From NCBI RefSeq assembly GCF_019654915.1, contig NZ_BPET01000034.1, positions 1-57,729 on the forward strand: DNA of 57,729 bases, in the 5' to 3' direction. Positions 36,290 to 44,840 of this stretch are shown here, in pieces. Under the pieces are notes generated by a model, which was not told the origin of the DNA, made no database searches, and saw only the letters and a list, made by a program, of their open reading frames with translations. Source of the stretch: Shewanella sp. MBTL60-007 (GTDB taxonomy: Bacteria; Pseudomonadota; Gammaproteobacteria; Enterobacterales; Shewanellaceae). How positions within the stretch are numbered: position 1 is the stretch's first letter; the number at the start of each line of letters is the position of its first letter. The position numbers were made by a program, and so were the translations under genes.

Positions 36290-37480
36290 ATGAGTTCAGT
36301 TCTGTCAAACCAAGATATTGTTATTGTTGCAGCAAAGCGTACCCCAATGGGTGGGTTTCAAGGTGCGCTGTCTAGTGTTAGCTCTCCCAAATTGGCGGCA
36401 ACAGCGATTAAGGGCGTGATTGCGCAAACCCAGATTGCTGGTGAGCAGGTTGATGAAGTCTTGATGGGCTGCGTTCTGCCGGCTGGTTTAGGGCAGGCGC
36501 CAGCAAGACAAGCAGCATTGGGCGCTGAGTTACCACTATCGGTAGGCGCGACTACAGTCAATAAGGTATGTGGATCGGGCATGAAAACCGTGATGCTCGC
36601 CCATGATTTAATTAAAGCGGGTAGTGCAAATGTTGTGGTTGCTGGTGGTATGGAAAGTATGAGCCTAGCTCCTTATTTGCTTGATAAGGCGCGCGGCGGT
36701 ATGCGTATGGGTCACGGTAAGGTGATGGACCATATGTTCCTTGATGGTCTCGAAGATGCGTACACTGGCGGCGCTATGGGGACATTCGCTCAGAACACCG
36801 CCAACGATTTTAAATTAACCCGTGAGCAGATGGACAGTTTTGCACTGAGCTCACTGGAAAAAGCCAATGCCGCGATTAATTCGGGGGCATTTAGCGATGA
36901 AATTACCCCTGTTACCGTATCGAACCGCCGCGGCGATATTGTGGTCGATACCGATGAGCAACCTGGTAATGCACGCCCTGATAAAATTCCAACACTGCGT
37001 CCAGCCTTTGCCAAAGACGGTACGATTACCGCTGCCAACTCAAGCTCAATCTCCGATGGTGCAGCAGCACTGATGTTAATGAGCCGCGAGCAAGCATCTG
37101 AGCTTGGCCTCGATGTGTTAGCCACCATTAAGGGTCACACCACACACGCTCAAGAGCCATCTATGTTTACCACAGCGCCAGTTGGCGCCATGAATAAGCT
37201 GCTCGAAAAAGTGAACTGGAGTAAAGATGAGGTGGATCTTTATGAGATCAATGAGGCCTTCGCTATGGTGACCATGCTGGCTATTTCAGAGCTTGGACTC
37301 GATACAGCCAAAGTCAATGTCAATGGAGGCGCCTGTGCTCTTGGCCACCCTATCGGCTGTTCGGGCGCGCGTCTGCTGGTGACACTTATTTATGCTCTTA
37401 AAGCGCGTGGTCTCAAGCGCGGCGTGGCATCACTGTGTATTGGTGGCGGTGAAGCCACAGCGATGGCGATTGAAATATAA
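36290..37480 (+). CDS. Acetyl-CoA C-acyltransferase (thiolase), first gene of the valine/isoleucine operon
   Basis: Splits 2-methylacetoacetyl-CoA or acetoacetyl-CoA with CoA. The 396-residue thiolase has [15 protein letters not shown] with the nucleophilic Cys (about residue 91), [25 protein letters not shown] and [17 protein letters not shown] with the His and second Cys. Its place ahead of the isoleucine genes supports a 2-methylacetoacetyl-CoA role, and it can also use the acetoacetyl-CoA made by the CoA transferase. CCGGAGTAATT precedes the ATG. Confidence 0.9.
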   Translation: MSSVLSNQDIVIVAAKRTPMGGFQGALSSVSSPKLAATAIKGVIAQTQIAGEQVDEVLMGCVLPAGLGQAPARQAALGAELPLSVGATTVNKVCGSGMKTVMLAHDLIKAGSANVVVAGGMESMSLAPYLLDKARGGMRMGHGKVMDHMFLDGLEDAYTGGAMGTFAQNTANDFKLTREQMDSFALSSLEKANAAINSGAFSDEITPVTVSNRRGDIVVDTDEQPGNARPDKIPTLRPAFAKDGTITAANSSSISDGAAALMLMSREQASELGLDVLATIKGHTTHAQEPSMFTTAPVGAMNKLLEKVNWSKDEVDLYEINEAFAMVTMLAISELGLDTAKVNVNGGACALGHPIGCSGARLLVTLIYALKARGLKRGVASLCIGGGEATAMAIEI

Positions 37481-37661
37481 AACTCAGGTTTAAAGTAGTT
37501 AAACACCAGTATTCAACAAGACTTTATTCAACAAGAGAGGGTTTAACTTAGGACCAAGGCTCTAACGGCTGCATTGCTGTTAAGCCAATATAAAAATCTG
37601 GCCAAGTTGAATCATCATTTTGCAGTAGCCAATAACGGGCATTGCCAAAGTAGGAAGCGAT

Positions 37662-39161
37662 ATGACAACTCAAGTGAAGCATTACATCGACGGTGAATGG
37701 GTATTAGGTCAAGGCGATAAGCAGATAGCCGTGACAAACCCGGCGAATAACGAAACGATTGCAGTGGTTAATGCAGCGGTTGATGCCGAAGTATTAACGG
37801 CAGTAGCCAGTGCTAAACAGGCCTTTCAAACTTGGAAAGAGGTGCCTGTTTCAGAGCGTGCACGTGTCATGCTGAAATACCAGCATCTACTGAAAGAGCA
37901 TCACGATGAGATAGCAACCATTCTTGCCCAAGAGACAGGTAAGACATTCGATGATGCCAAAGGGGATGTTTGGCGTGGTATCGAAGTTGCGGAGCATGCC
38001 TGCAATATCGCCTCTATGATGATGGGTGAAACCGTTGAAAATGTTGCGCGCTCCATCGACACCTACAGCTACACCCAGCCACTGGGCGTATGTGCTGGCA
38101 TCACTCCGTTTAACTTTCCGGCGATGATCCCACTGTGGATGTTCCCCTTAGCAATTGCGTGCGGTAACACCTTCGTGCTAAAGCCGTCAGAGCAAGATCC
38201 TATGACGCCCCAGCGCTTGATCGAACTGTTTGAAGAGGCTGGTGCGCCAAAAGGCGTGGTGCAGCTGATCCATGGCGATAAAACGGCGGTGGATATCCTG
38301 CTTGCTCATCCAGATATTAAAGCCATCTCATTTGTTGGTTCGGTGAATGTCGGCCAATACATTTATAAAACTGGTACCGATAACCTAAAGCGTGTGCAAG
38401 CCTTTGCCGGCGCTAAAAACCACTGCGTTATCATGCCCGATGCCAATAAACAGCAGGTAATTAATAACCTCGTCGGTGCCTCTGTTGGTGCTGCGGGTCA
38501 ACGTTGTATGGCACTGTCTGTTGCGGTATTTGTCGGCGCGGCCAAAGAGTGGATCCCTGAGCTCAAAGAGGCGATTGCTAAGGTCAAACCTGGGCTTTGG
38601 AATGATAAAGATGCCGCTTACGGACCTGTGATCAGCCCTGCAGCGAAACAGCGTATCGTTGGTTTAATCGCGAAGGGCAAGGAGGAGGGAGCCGATTGCT
38701 TGCTCGATGGCACAGACTTTACCGTTGAGGGTTATGAGTCAGGTAACTGGGTTGGCCCAACGATGTTCGATAAGGTGACCACGGATATGAGCATTTACCA
38801 GGAAGAGATCTTTGGTCCAGTGCTGTGCTGCATGAACGCTGAGTCTCTTGAAGAAGCGATTGCGATAGTTAACGACAGCCCATACGGCAACGGCACCTCA
38901 ATCTTTACAGCCAGTGGCGCCGCAGCACGTAAATATCAGCATGAAATTGAAGTGGGTCAGGTGGGAATTAACGTTCCAATTCCTGTGCCATTACCTTTCT
39001 TCTCATTTACCGGCTGGAAAGGCAGCTTCTATGGCGATCAACACGCCTACGGTAAGCAAGCAGTGCGTTTCTATACCGAAACGAAAACCATCACCGCTCG
39101 CTGGTTCGAGTCGGATATCGCGGTGGCTTCGACGCCAAATATGACGATTGAGCTTAAGTAA
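37662..39161 (+). CDS. mmsA: Methylmalonate-semialdehyde dehydrogenase, CoA-acylating (MmsA)
   Basis: Converts methylmalonate semialdehyde (valine pathway) to propionyl-CoA with CO2 release. The 499-residue aldehyde dehydrogenase has [36 protein letters not shown], the catalytic Cys in [17 protein letters not shown] (about residue 283) and [17 protein letters not shown], typical of the MmsA subgroup. It follows the thiolase by 181 bp. AGTAGGAAG precedes the ATG. Confidence 0.95.
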   Translation: MTTQVKHYIDGEWVLGQGDKQIAVTNPANNETIAVVNAAVDAEVLTAVASAKQAFQTWKEVPVSERARVMLKYQHLLKEHHDEIATILAQETGKTFDDAKGDVWRGIEVAEHACNIASMMMGETVENVARSIDTYSYTQPLGVCAGITPFNFPAMIPLWMFPLAIACGNTFVLKPSEQDPMTPQRLIELFEEAGAPKGVVQLIHGDKTAVDILLAHPDIKAISFVGSVNVGQYIYKTGTDNLKRVQAFAGAKNHCVIMPDANKQQVINNLVGASVGAAGQRCMALSVAVFVGAAKEWIPELKEAIAKVKPGLWNDKDAAYGPVISPAAKQRIVGLIAKGKEEGADCLLDGTDFTVEGYESGNWVGPTMFDKVTTDMSIYQEEIFGPVLCCMNAESLEEAIAIVNDSPYGNGTSIFTASGAAARKYQHEIEVGQVGINVPIPVPLPFFSFTGWKGSFYGDQHAYGKQAVRFYTETKTITARWFESDIAVASTPNMTIELK

Positions 39162-39443
39162 TAAGGCTTATTGTCCCCATAAGGTTATGCCTTATAAGTG
39201 TGGCAATGTTCGTTTGGGGCGAGTTGAGGCTTAGCCGACTTCCCCTAAATGAACTAAAGCTAAATACAGTGATTAGCGTATTTAGACTAATAAAACAGAA
39301 CAAAACGATAAATAACGAATAGAGGTCTGTAGCGGTAGCGACTAGATAAAAGCACCGCAGTAAAGACTCACGGCCTTTTTGCTTGATGGTACAGAGCTAG
39401 AACCTAGAGCAGAGGCAATTGATAGAACAATAGGAGTACCCAG
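39162..39443. other. Intergenic gap within the valine/isoleucine operon
   Basis: 282 bp between mmsA and the acyl-CoA dehydrogenase gene. It contains a short CTAGAACCTAG (39397-39407), a partial copy of the heptanucleotide repeat at 13483. No gene or clear terminator is visible, so read-through is likely. Confidence 0.5.
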
Positions 39444-40601
39444 ATGGATTTCAACCTGAATGAAGACCAACGCCAATTTAGCGATCTTGCTCAGCAGTTT
39501 TCAACCGAGGAACTCGCGCCGTTTGCTGCTAAGTGGGATGAAGAGCATCACTTTCCAAAAGATGTGATTCAAAAAGCGGGAGAATTAGGTTTTTGCTCGC
39601 TATATTCGCCAGAGTCTGAAGGTGGAATGGGATTGTCGCGTTTAGACTCATCGATTATTTTTGAGCAGCTGTCGATGGGCTGCACCGCGACAACTGCCAT
39701 GCTCACTATCCATAATATGGCCACTTGGATGGTGACCAGCTTTGGTGGTGAAACACTACGCCAAGAGTGGTCTGAGCGTCTTACTACTGGCGAAAAATTA
39801 GCGTCATATTGCTTAACTGAGCCAGGAGCGGGCAGTGATGCCGCTGCGCTGCAAACCAAGGCTGTGCGTGATGGTGATGAGTATGTTATTTCAGGTTCGA
39901 AAGTCTTTATCTCTGGCGCGGGCGCTACCGATCTATTAGTAGTGATGTGCCGCACCGGAGACGCTGGGCCTAAAGGGATCTCGGCGATAGCCGTTCCAGC
40001 CGATGCTGCAGGTATCATCTATGGCAAGGCGGAAGATAAGATGGGCTGGAATGCTCAGCCGACTCGTGAAATCACCTTTGAAAATGTGCGTGTGCCAGTC
40101 GCTTACTTACTCGGTGAAGAAGGGCAAGGCTTTACCTTCGCTATGAAGGGGCTCGATGGTGGCCGCATTAACATTGCTACCTGTTCAATCGGTACCGCTC
40201 AGGCCGCACTTGAGCGAGCGACACAATATATGAACGAGCGTAAGCAGTTCGGTAAGCCTTTGGCAGCTTTTCAGGCGCTGCAATTTAAGTTGGCCGATAT
40301 GGCGACTGAGCTGGTGGCCGCTCGCCAGTTAGTGCGTCTAGCAGCTTTTAAACTCGATCAGCAAGATCCTGAAGCCACTGCTTACTGCGCCATGGCAAAA
40401 CGCTTTGCCACCGATATCGGTTTTCAGGTGTGTGATGCAGCGCTACAAATTCATGGCGGCTATGGTTACATTCGTGAATACCCGCTAGAGCGTCATGTTC
40501 GTGATGTGCGAGTTCACCAAATATTAGAGGGAACTAACGAAATCATGCGATTGATTATCTCTCGTCGTTTATTGGATGAAAACGCGGGCGCAATCCTCTA
40601 A
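39444..40601 (+). CDS. Acyl-CoA dehydrogenase of the isobutyryl-/2-methylbutyryl-CoA type
   Basis: FAD enzyme predicted to oxidise isobutyryl-CoA (valine) and possibly 2-methylbutyryl-CoA (isoleucine). The 385-residue protein has CLTEPGAGSDAAAL, SGSKVFISGAGATDLLVVM, KMGWNAQPTREITFENVRVP and the C-terminal VHQILEGTNEIMRLIISRRLL whose Glu is the catalytic base, at the position used by this branch and unlike LiuA. GGAG lies 8 bp before the ATG. The exact substrate is inferred from neighbours. Confidence 0.9.
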   Translation: MDFNLNEDQRQFSDLAQQFSTEELAPFAAKWDEEHHFPKDVIQKAGELGFCSLYSPESEGGMGLSRLDSSIIFEQLSMGCTATTAMLTIHNMATWMVTSFGGETLRQEWSERLTTGEKLASYCLTEPGAGSDAAALQTKAVRDGDEYVISGSKVFISGAGATDLLVVMCRTGDAGPKGISAIAVPADAAGIIYGKAEDKMGWNAQPTREITFENVRVPVAYLLGEEGQGFTFAMKGLDGGRINIATCSIGTAQAALERATQYMNERKQFGKPLAAFQALQFKLADMATELVAARQLVRLAAFKLDQQDPEATAYCAMAKRFATDIGFQVCDAALQIHGGYGYIREYPLERHVRDVRVHQILEGTNEIMRLIISRRLLDENAGAIL

Positions 40602-40651
40602 GCGCCTTGCATCAGCTTTAAATTGATTTCAGTCTTATAAAGGAGTTATTC

Positions 40652-41443
40652 ATGTCTGCTGAGAATAAAAAGTCTCTGTTAATCGAACAGATTGTTGGTC
40701 ATACCGCAGTGATCAGCATGAACAATCCACCTGCTAACACTTGGACCGCCGAGAGCCTGCAAGAGCTAAAGCAAAAAGTGCTCGCCCTCAATGAAAACAA
40801 AGAGGTATATGCCTTAGTGATCACCGCCGAAGGCGACAAGTTCTTCTCGGCTGGCGCGGATCTAAAACTGTTTGCCGATGGTGATAAGCAAAATGCAGCC
40901 GATATGGCGCGCTATTTTGGTGAAGCCTTCGAAACCTTAAGCTCTTTTCGTGGTGTATCGATTGCGGCCATTAATGGTTACGCCATGGGCGGCGGCTTAG
41001 AAGTTGCACTTGCCTGTGATCTTCGCATCTGTGAGCAGCAGGCGCAGATGGCGCTCCCCGAGGCCACTGTAGGCCTACTGCCTTGTGCGGGTGGTACCCA
41101 AAACCTAACTGCGCTTGTGGGCGAAGGCTGGGCGAAGCGAATGATTTTATGTGGCGAGCGTATTACTGCCGAGAAAGCCGAGCAGATAGGCCTAGTCGAA
41201 GAGGTGGTAGTGCAGGGCAATGCCTTTAACGCAGCAATGGCCTTGGCCGAGAAAGTAGCGAATCAGAGTCCAAGCAGTGTTAAGGCTTGTAAACAGTTGG
41301 TTCAAGCGGGACGCAACATGCCCAGATCCCAAGTGCTGCCGTTGGAGCGGGAGTATTTCGTCAATTTATTCGATACGGAAGATCAGGCTGAAGGGGTAAA
41401 TGCCTTCTTAGGTAAGCGCAAAGCTATTTGGAAGAACGGTTAA
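40652..41443 (+). CDS. Enoyl-CoA hydratase of the valine/isoleucine pathway
   Basis: Hydrates methacrylyl-CoA and tiglyl-CoA. The 263-residue crotonase has FFSAGADLKLF, GYAMGGGLEVALACDLRI and MALPEATVGLLPCAGGTQNL, in which both catalytic Glu residues are present. AAAGGAG precedes the ATG. Its stop overlaps the start of the next gene (TAATG), implying translational coupling. Confidence 0.9.
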   Translation: MSAENKKSLLIEQIVGHTAVISMNNPPANTWTAESLQELKQKVLALNENKEVYALVITAEGDKFFSAGADLKLFADGDKQNAADMARYFGEAFETLSSFRGVSIAAINGYAMGGGLEVALACDLRICEQQAQMALPEATVGLLPCAGGTQNLTALVGEGWAKRMILCGERITAEKAEQIGLVEEVVVQGNAFNAAMALAEKVANQSPSSVKACKQLVQAGRNMPRSQVLPLEREYFVNLFDTEDQAEGVNAFLGKRKAIWKNG

Positions 41444-42612
41444 TGGGCGGGGCAAATTTGGACGCTGCAGTAAAAAACGGTGCAGCTGAGCAGGTGCTAT
41501 TTAGCACCTTAACAACCGACAGCGGCAAGCAAATCGGTGTGGCGACGCTTAATATCGAAAAAGCGCTCAATGCGTTAAACCTAAACATGGTGCAGATGTT
41601 AACGGCCCAGCTAACAGCGTGGCGTGGTGATGACAATATTGTCGCCGTGGTACTCGATGGGGCTGGTGAAAAAGCTTTTTGTGCTGGTGGAGATGTGCGC
41701 GCCATCTATCAAGCATCGGTGAAGGCGCCGGGCGAAGTAACAGATGCGGCAACCGAATTCTTTAAGCAAGAGTATGAGCTTGATTATCTGCTACATAGCT
41801 TTGGCAAGCCAGTGGCGGTTTGGGGCGATGGCATCGTCATGGGCGGCGGCCTAGGTTTGATGATTGGTGCGAGCCACCGCATCGTCACCGAGCGTTCACG
41901 TATCGCCATGCCTGAGGTTACTATCGGCTTATACCCAGATGTGGGCGGCAGTTATTTCTTAAATCGTATGCCGGGCAGGACCGGATTATTTTTAGGAATG
42001 ACCGCCTATAACATGAGCGGCGCAGATGCCCATTATGTTGGCATAGGGAATCATTATCTTAATGGTGATGATAGAGCAGCATTTTTCGATGCATTAGTTA
42101 GCGTTAATTGGTGTGATAACCAAGATGATAACCATCAAGCCTTGCACAGCTTGCTCGATATGATGCAGGACAAATGCGCCACCTCACTGGCAGCGAGTCA
42201 GCTTGAACAAAACCAAGGGCTTATTGACGAGCTAATGACGGGGTCATTGGACGAGATCGTTGCGCGTGTCAGCGTGCACGATGAGCAAACTGCGACAGCA
42301 CATCCTTGGTTAGCGAAAGCGATTAAGACCCTATTAGCGGGTAGCCCAATCAGCTTGAGTTTGGTGCATCTGCAGTCAGGACTGGGTGAAGAGCTGAGCC
42401 TAGCCGAGTGTTTTAAGTTGGAGCTTGGTTTAAGTGTTAATTGTTGTGCCAAGGCCGACTTTGCAGAAGGGGTTCGAGCTTTGCTTATCGATAAAGATCG
42501 TAACCCACAGTGGCGCTTTGCCACTGTTGAGGCTATCCCAGAGGGTTATGCACAAGCGTTGCTGAAATCGCCTTGGGATGATGAAAACCATCCGCTTAAG
42601 GCTATGGGCTAA
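41443..42612 (+). CDS. 3-hydroxyisobutyryl-CoA hydrolase, crotonase family
   Basis: Releases free 3-hydroxyisobutyrate from its CoA ester in valine breakdown. The 389-residue protein has KAFCAGGDVRAIY, GDGIVMGGGLGLMIGASHRIVTE and IAMPEVTIGLYPDVGGSYFLNRMPG, the PE-XIG-XPDVGG pattern that marks the hydrolase branch; the length (about 385) also fits HIBCH better than a simple hydratase. The start used overlaps the upstream stop; an upstream TTG would add five residues. Confidence 0.88.
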   Translation: MGGANLDAAVKNGAAEQVLFSTLTTDSGKQIGVATLNIEKALNALNLNMVQMLTAQLTAWRGDDNIVAVVLDGAGEKAFCAGGDVRAIYQASVKAPGEVTDAATEFFKQEYELDYLLHSFGKPVAVWGDGIVMGGGLGLMIGASHRIVTERSRIAMPEVTIGLYPDVGGSYFLNRMPGRTGLFLGMTAYNMSGADAHYVGIGNHYLNGDDRAAFFDALVSVNWCDNQDDNHQALHSLLDMMQDKCATSLAASQLEQNQGLIDELMTGSLDEIVARVSVHDEQTATAHPWLAKAIKTLLAGSPISLSLVHLQSGLGEELSLAECFKLELGLSVNCCAKADFAEGVRALLIDKDRNPQWRFATVEAIPEGYAQALLKSPWDDENHPLKAMG

Positions 42613-42731
42613 AAATAGATTCACTCTCTGCAGAGGCGATGCCTCAATAGAAGATAGACGCGAGCGGCGGTTCATACTGCCGCTATAACGGATTAAGTAC
42701 CAAGCACTCACAAGGTGAGCTGGAGCGAATA

Positions 42732-43643
42732 ATGAGTACAGTTGCATTTATTGGTTTGGGAAACATGGGCGGCCCGATGGCGGCCAATCTGATTAAGGCG
42801 GGTTTTACCGTTAAAGTATTCGATCTGGTGCCGGCAGCGATGCAAGCACTAGCACAACAGGGGGCGCTCACTGCGACAAGTGCCTGCGGCGCAGCTGCCG
42901 GGGCGGATATCGTTGTGACCATGCTACCTGCGGGCAAGCATGTACGCAGCCTTTATGTAAGCGATGATACAAATAAAGGTCTTATCGATGTGGTGGCGCC
43001 GGGAACCTTACTTATCGACTGCTCAACCATAGATGCTGACAGTGCGCGATTTGTGGCTGAGCATGCGGCCAATAAGGACTTAGAGTTTATCGATGCGCCA
43101 GTTTCTGGCGGCACAGCAGGTGCGGCAGCTGGTACATTGACCTTTATTTGTGGTGGCAGCGATAAGGCATTTGAACAGGCGCAGGGCGCACTGAATGCTA
43201 TGGGCGCGAATATCTTCCACGCAGGTGGTCCTGGTGCTGGGCAAGTCGCTAAGATATGTAATAATATGCTGCTTTCGGTATTGATGGTTGCTACATCGGA
43301 ATCGCTGCAGATGGGAGTCGATCATGGACTCGATCCTAAGGTCCTATCCGATATCATGAAAGTTAGTAGTGGTGGCAATTGGACGTTAGATAAATATAAT
43401 CCTTGTCCAGGTGTGATGGAGTCGGTTCCTTCGTCAAACGATTATCAAGGTGGCTTTATGGTCGACTTGATGGTGAAAGACTTAGGGCTTTCTCAAGAGG
43501 CGGCATTGTTATCTAATTCAAGCACACCTATGGGCGCATTAGCTCGTAGCCTCTATGTGAATCATGCGAAGCAGGGTAACGGTAAACGAGATTTTTCGAG
43601 TATTTTTGAGCAGTTTGCTCATTCAAAGCAGATAAAAAAATAA
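42732..43643 (+). CDS. mmsB: 3-hydroxyisobutyrate dehydrogenase (MmsB)
   Basis: Oxidises 3-hydroxyisobutyrate to methylmalonate semialdehyde with NAD. The 303-residue protein has the Rossmann start VAFIGLGNMGGPMAANLIKAG, FIDAPVSGGTAGAAAGTLTFICGG and GPGAGQVAKICNNML with the catalytic Lys (about residue 174), all characteristic of the family. It lies 119 bp after the hydrolase gene, with GGTGAGCTGGAG before the ATG. Confidence 0.95.
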   Translation: MSTVAFIGLGNMGGPMAANLIKAGFTVKVFDLVPAAMQALAQQGALTATSACGAAAGADIVVTMLPAGKHVRSLYVSDDTNKGLIDVVAPGTLLIDCSTIDADSARFVAEHAANKDLEFIDAPVSGGTAGAAAGTLTFICGGSDKAFEQAQGALNAMGANIFHAGGPGAGQVAKICNNMLLSVLMVATSESLQMGVDHGLDPKVLSDIMKVSSGGNWTLDKYNPCPGVMESVPSSNDYQGGFMVDLMVKDLGLSQEAALLSNSSTPMGALARSLYVNHAKQGNGKRDFSSIFEQFAHSKQIKK

Positions 43644-43654
43644 AGGGTGTTCCA

Positions 43655-44413
43655 ATGGATTTAAAAGATAAGGTTGTTGTTATTACTGGTGGTGCAGGTG
43701 GACTAGGTTACGCCATGGCGGAAAATTTAGCGGCTGCAGGTGCCAAATTAGCACTTATCGACGTTGACCAAGAGAAGTTGGAAAAAGCCTGTGCCAATAT
43801 AGGTGCAACGACTGAAGTTCAAGGCTATGCCGTTGATATTACAGATGAAGAAGATGTGTTTGCCACTTTTCAATTCATTAAAGAGGATTTTGGTCAGGTC
43901 AATGTTTTGGTGAACAACGCAGGGATCTTGCGTGACGGTCTGTTGCTGAAGGCGAAAGAGGATCAGGTATTCGACCGTATGTCGTTCGATCAATTCCAGT
44001 CGGTGATTAACGTGAACCTAACGGGATCATTCCTGTGCGGTCGCGAAGCAGCTGCTGCAATGATTGAGACTAAGCAAGAAGGGGTCATTATTAATATCTC
44101 TAGCCTTGCAAAAGCGGGTAACGTGGGCCAGACAAACTATGCCGCATCTAAGGCCGGTGTTGCAGCAATGAGCGTGGGCTGGGCAAAAGAGTTAGCGCGT
44201 TACAATATCCGAAGCGCTGCGGTAGCACCGGGAGTGATTGAAACCGAGATGACGGCGGCGATGAAGCCTGAAGCGTTAGAGCGTTTAGAGAAGATGGTTC
44301 CGGTTGGGCGTTTAGGTCAAGCACAAGAAATCGCAGCGACAGTTCGTTTTATCATAGAAAATGACTATGTTAACGGCCGCGTATTTGAAATCGATGGTGG
44401 CATTCGTTTGTAA
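43655..44413 (+). CDS. Short-chain 3-hydroxyacyl-CoA dehydrogenase of the isoleucine pathway
   Basis: Predicted to oxidise 2-methyl-3-hydroxybutyryl-CoA, the HSD17B10-type step. The 252-residue SDR has TGGAGGLGYAMAENLAAAG, NVLVNNAGILRDG, ISSLAKAGNVGQTNYAASKAGVAAM with the intact Ser-Tyr-Lys set, and RVFEIDGGIRL at the end. It is the last gene of the operon, 11 bp after mmsB. Confidence 0.9.
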   Translation: MDLKDKVVVITGGAGGLGYAMAENLAAAGAKLALIDVDQEKLEKACANIGATTEVQGYAVDITDEEDVFATFQFIKEDFGQVNVLVNNAGILRDGLLLKAKEDQVFDRMSFDQFQSVINVNLTGSFLCGREAAAAMIETKQEGVIINISSLAKAGNVGQTNYAASKAGVAAMSVGWAKELARYNIRSAAVAPGVIETEMTAAMKPEALERLEKMVPVGRLGQAQEIAATVRFIIENDYVNGRVFEIDGGIRL

Positions 44414-44432
44414 GTCTTGATTACAAATGAAA

Positions 44433-44458
44433 AATAACGGGCTTAGGCCCGTTTTTTT
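44433..44458 (+). terminator. Terminator of the valine/isoleucine operon
   Basis: ACGGGC-TTAG-GCCCGT hairpin followed by a seven-T run, 24 bp after the operon stop. Confidence 0.85.
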
Positions 44459-44537
44459 ATATGAGGATACGACGATTTGAACAATTGCTTAGCAATAGGC
44501 CATAATAGCTTCATTGTAAAAGGAATATGGCAGCAAA

Positions 44538-44765
44538 ATGGATAAGCTTGAAAGAGCGACAAAATGGATGATGCTAGTCGTAGGTTGCGTCGGTCTGTTG
44601 GTGATCTATTTTGGCTTTTTTTATCTTCTTTTTACGGGCAGAAGCACGGCGGCCATCCCTTGGTACATCTTGCTGTCGCCTTGGGTGTGTATCTATTTTG
44701 GCCTAAGCCAGAAAAAGCAGTTGGCTGTCATTCGATGGTTTGTGAATAAATGGCCGCGAAAGTGA
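44538..44765 (+). CDS. Small hydrophobic membrane protein, 75 aa
   Basis: The predicted product has two hydrophobic segments (about residues 10-32 and 41-55) separated by a short loop, and a basic C-terminal tail (FVNKWPRK). No family is recognised. It lies 75 bp before the S9-fold lipoprotein gene on the same strand, but operon membership is unproven. Weak AGGAATAT ribosome site. Confidence 0.5.
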   Translation: MDKLERATKWMMLVVGCVGLLVIYFGFFYLLFTGRSTAAIPWYILLSPWVCIYFGLSQKKQLAVIRWFVNKWPRK

Positions 44766-44840
44766 GTCGTTTGCTTGATACATTGTCATTTAGTTAGCAG
44801 GGTTAACTTGAGCTTTTAGGGCGAAATTCCTAGGTATAAA

